DNA of 5,706 nucleotides from CAYQPF01 sp964419225 (GTDB lineage: Bacteria > Cloacimonadota > Cloacimonadia > Cloacimonadales > CAYQPF01). The stretch is from positions 1-5,706 of the forward strand of contig CAYQPF010000241.1 of the NCBI GenBank assembly GCA_964419225.1, given 5' to 3'. The position numbers and the translations under genes are program-made. Below are positions 5,096 through 5,706 of the stretch, one piece after another (position 1 is the stretch's first letter; the number at the start of each line of letters is the position of its first letter). Under the pieces are notes generated by a model. It did not search any database. It saw nothing but the letters and a program-made list of their open reading frames with translations, and was not told where the DNA came from.

Positions 5096-5706
5096 ATGCA
5101 AATCGATGCAATCGGCAAATTATGCCCTTTACCCTTGATCCTGACTAAGCGTGCGATGCAGGATTCAAATGGTGAAGATACAATTGAGATCTTGCTGGAT
5201 AATGATATTTCAAAAACAAATGTGGAAAAATATCTCAAAGATAATGGGTGTAAGTTTACAACCACATCAAATAATGGGATTTATTCCATCCTTATTCAGG
5301 AAAAATGTAATCAAACAACAACGAAACTAAAACCGGTAGAAGATTATTGTACTCCACAATTAAAAAAGATTGAAAATACTGTCATTGTGTTTAAGTCCGA
5401 CAAGATGGGTATTGGAAATGATGATTTAGGATCTATCCTGATCAAAGGTTTCGCCAACACTATCAAAGAACTTAATCCCTTACCTTCAGCTTTAGTTTTC
5501 TACAATTCCGGTGTGCTTTTAACTGTCGATAATTCTCCTATCTTCGAAACTCTAAAAGAATTAACATCTTTGGGTGTCGAATTACTAATTTGTGGTACTT
5601 GCGTTAATTTCTATGATCTTAAAGATAAACTTTCCTTAGTAGAAATTTCCAATATGTACTCAATCATGGAAAAACTAAATCAAACTAACAAGGTAATATA
5701 CCCCTA
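5096..5706 (+). CDS. yedF: YedF-like TusA/DsrE-domain protein (selenium-linked), 3' end at window edge
   Basis: This is a two-domain sulfur/selenium-handling protein, with 203 codons seen before the edge. Residues 1-70 form a TusA-like domain with the GKLCPLPLI motif (7-15) and C10 as the predicted sulfur- or selenium-carrying cysteine. Residues about 93-203 form a DsrE-like domain (VIVFKSDKMGIGNDDLG, 96-112) with a CGTC redox motif (C166, C169) and the family ending SNMYSIMEKL. Known: the ~200-residue YedF family combines exactly these domains with CGxC and is found only in genomes that carry selD, which ties it to selenium metabolism through an unknown reaction. AAGGAG (5084-5089) lies 6 nt before the ATG. 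Family length suggests the protein is essentially complete; the final two bases (TA) may be the start of the stop codon. The gene follows the chemoreceptor terminator, so it probably has its own promoter, but none is convincing. Confidence 0.9.
   Translation, partial: MQIDAIGKLCPLPLILTKRAMQDSNGEDTIEILLDNDISKTNVEKYLKDNGCKFTTTSNNGIYSILIQEKCNQTTTKLKPVEDYCTPQLKKIENTVIVFKSDKMGIGNDDLGSILIKGFANTIKELNPLPSALVFYNSGVLLTVDNSPIFETLKELTSLGVELLICGTCVNFYDLKDKLSLVEISNMYSIMEKLNQTNKVIYP

Overview
The window reads as a piece of chromosome from an AT-rich, probably anaerobic bacterium. Strong Shine-Dalgarno sequences, ordinary bacterial start codons, a membrane chemoreceptor and a YedF-type selenium-linked protein all support this. 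The protein styles (a [4Fe-4S] family-4 uracil-DNA glycosylase, gmk followed directly by an omega-like gene, a stand-alone gcvH) would fit the FCB/Cloacimonadota side of the tree. That placement is only an impression and has no search behind it.

Layout. The left half is transcribed leftward: gcvH (2198 to 1824), a 158-bp gap, then a tight run of gmk (1665 to 1051), a small acidic protein that I read as a divergent RNA polymerase omega subunit (1050 to 796, directly abutting gmk), and a family-4 uracil-DNA glycosylase (772 to 62). A 407-bp divergent intergenic region (2199-2605) separates these from the rightward genes. Those are an 805-residue methyl-accepting chemotaxis protein with a dCache sensor (2606-5023), a strong stem-loop terminator (5047-5068), and a yedF-like TusA/DsrE gene (5096 to the window edge, probably complete except for its stop codon).

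How the genes relate. gmk, the omega-like gene and udg probably share a transcript: nucleotide supply, transcription machinery and uracil repair. gcvH may start that transcript or stand alone; no other glycine-cleavage gene is visible. The chemoreceptor and yedF appear to be independent units separated by the terminator. YedF predicts that the host also carries selD.

The most unusual content is non-coding. Three arrays of a degenerate 7-bp repeat occur at 26-53, 1793-1820 and 2438-2458. Two lie at the 3' end of a leftward gene, and two are preceded by the same exact 14-bp leader. A 9-bp array (2332-2385) and a 10-bp array (2487-2516) sit in the divergent region. In the receptor, candidate methylation glutamates follow a strict 14-residue phase and are mirrored exactly about the signalling tip. 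No CRISPR array, tRNA, rRNA, insertion sequence or defence cassette is visible.
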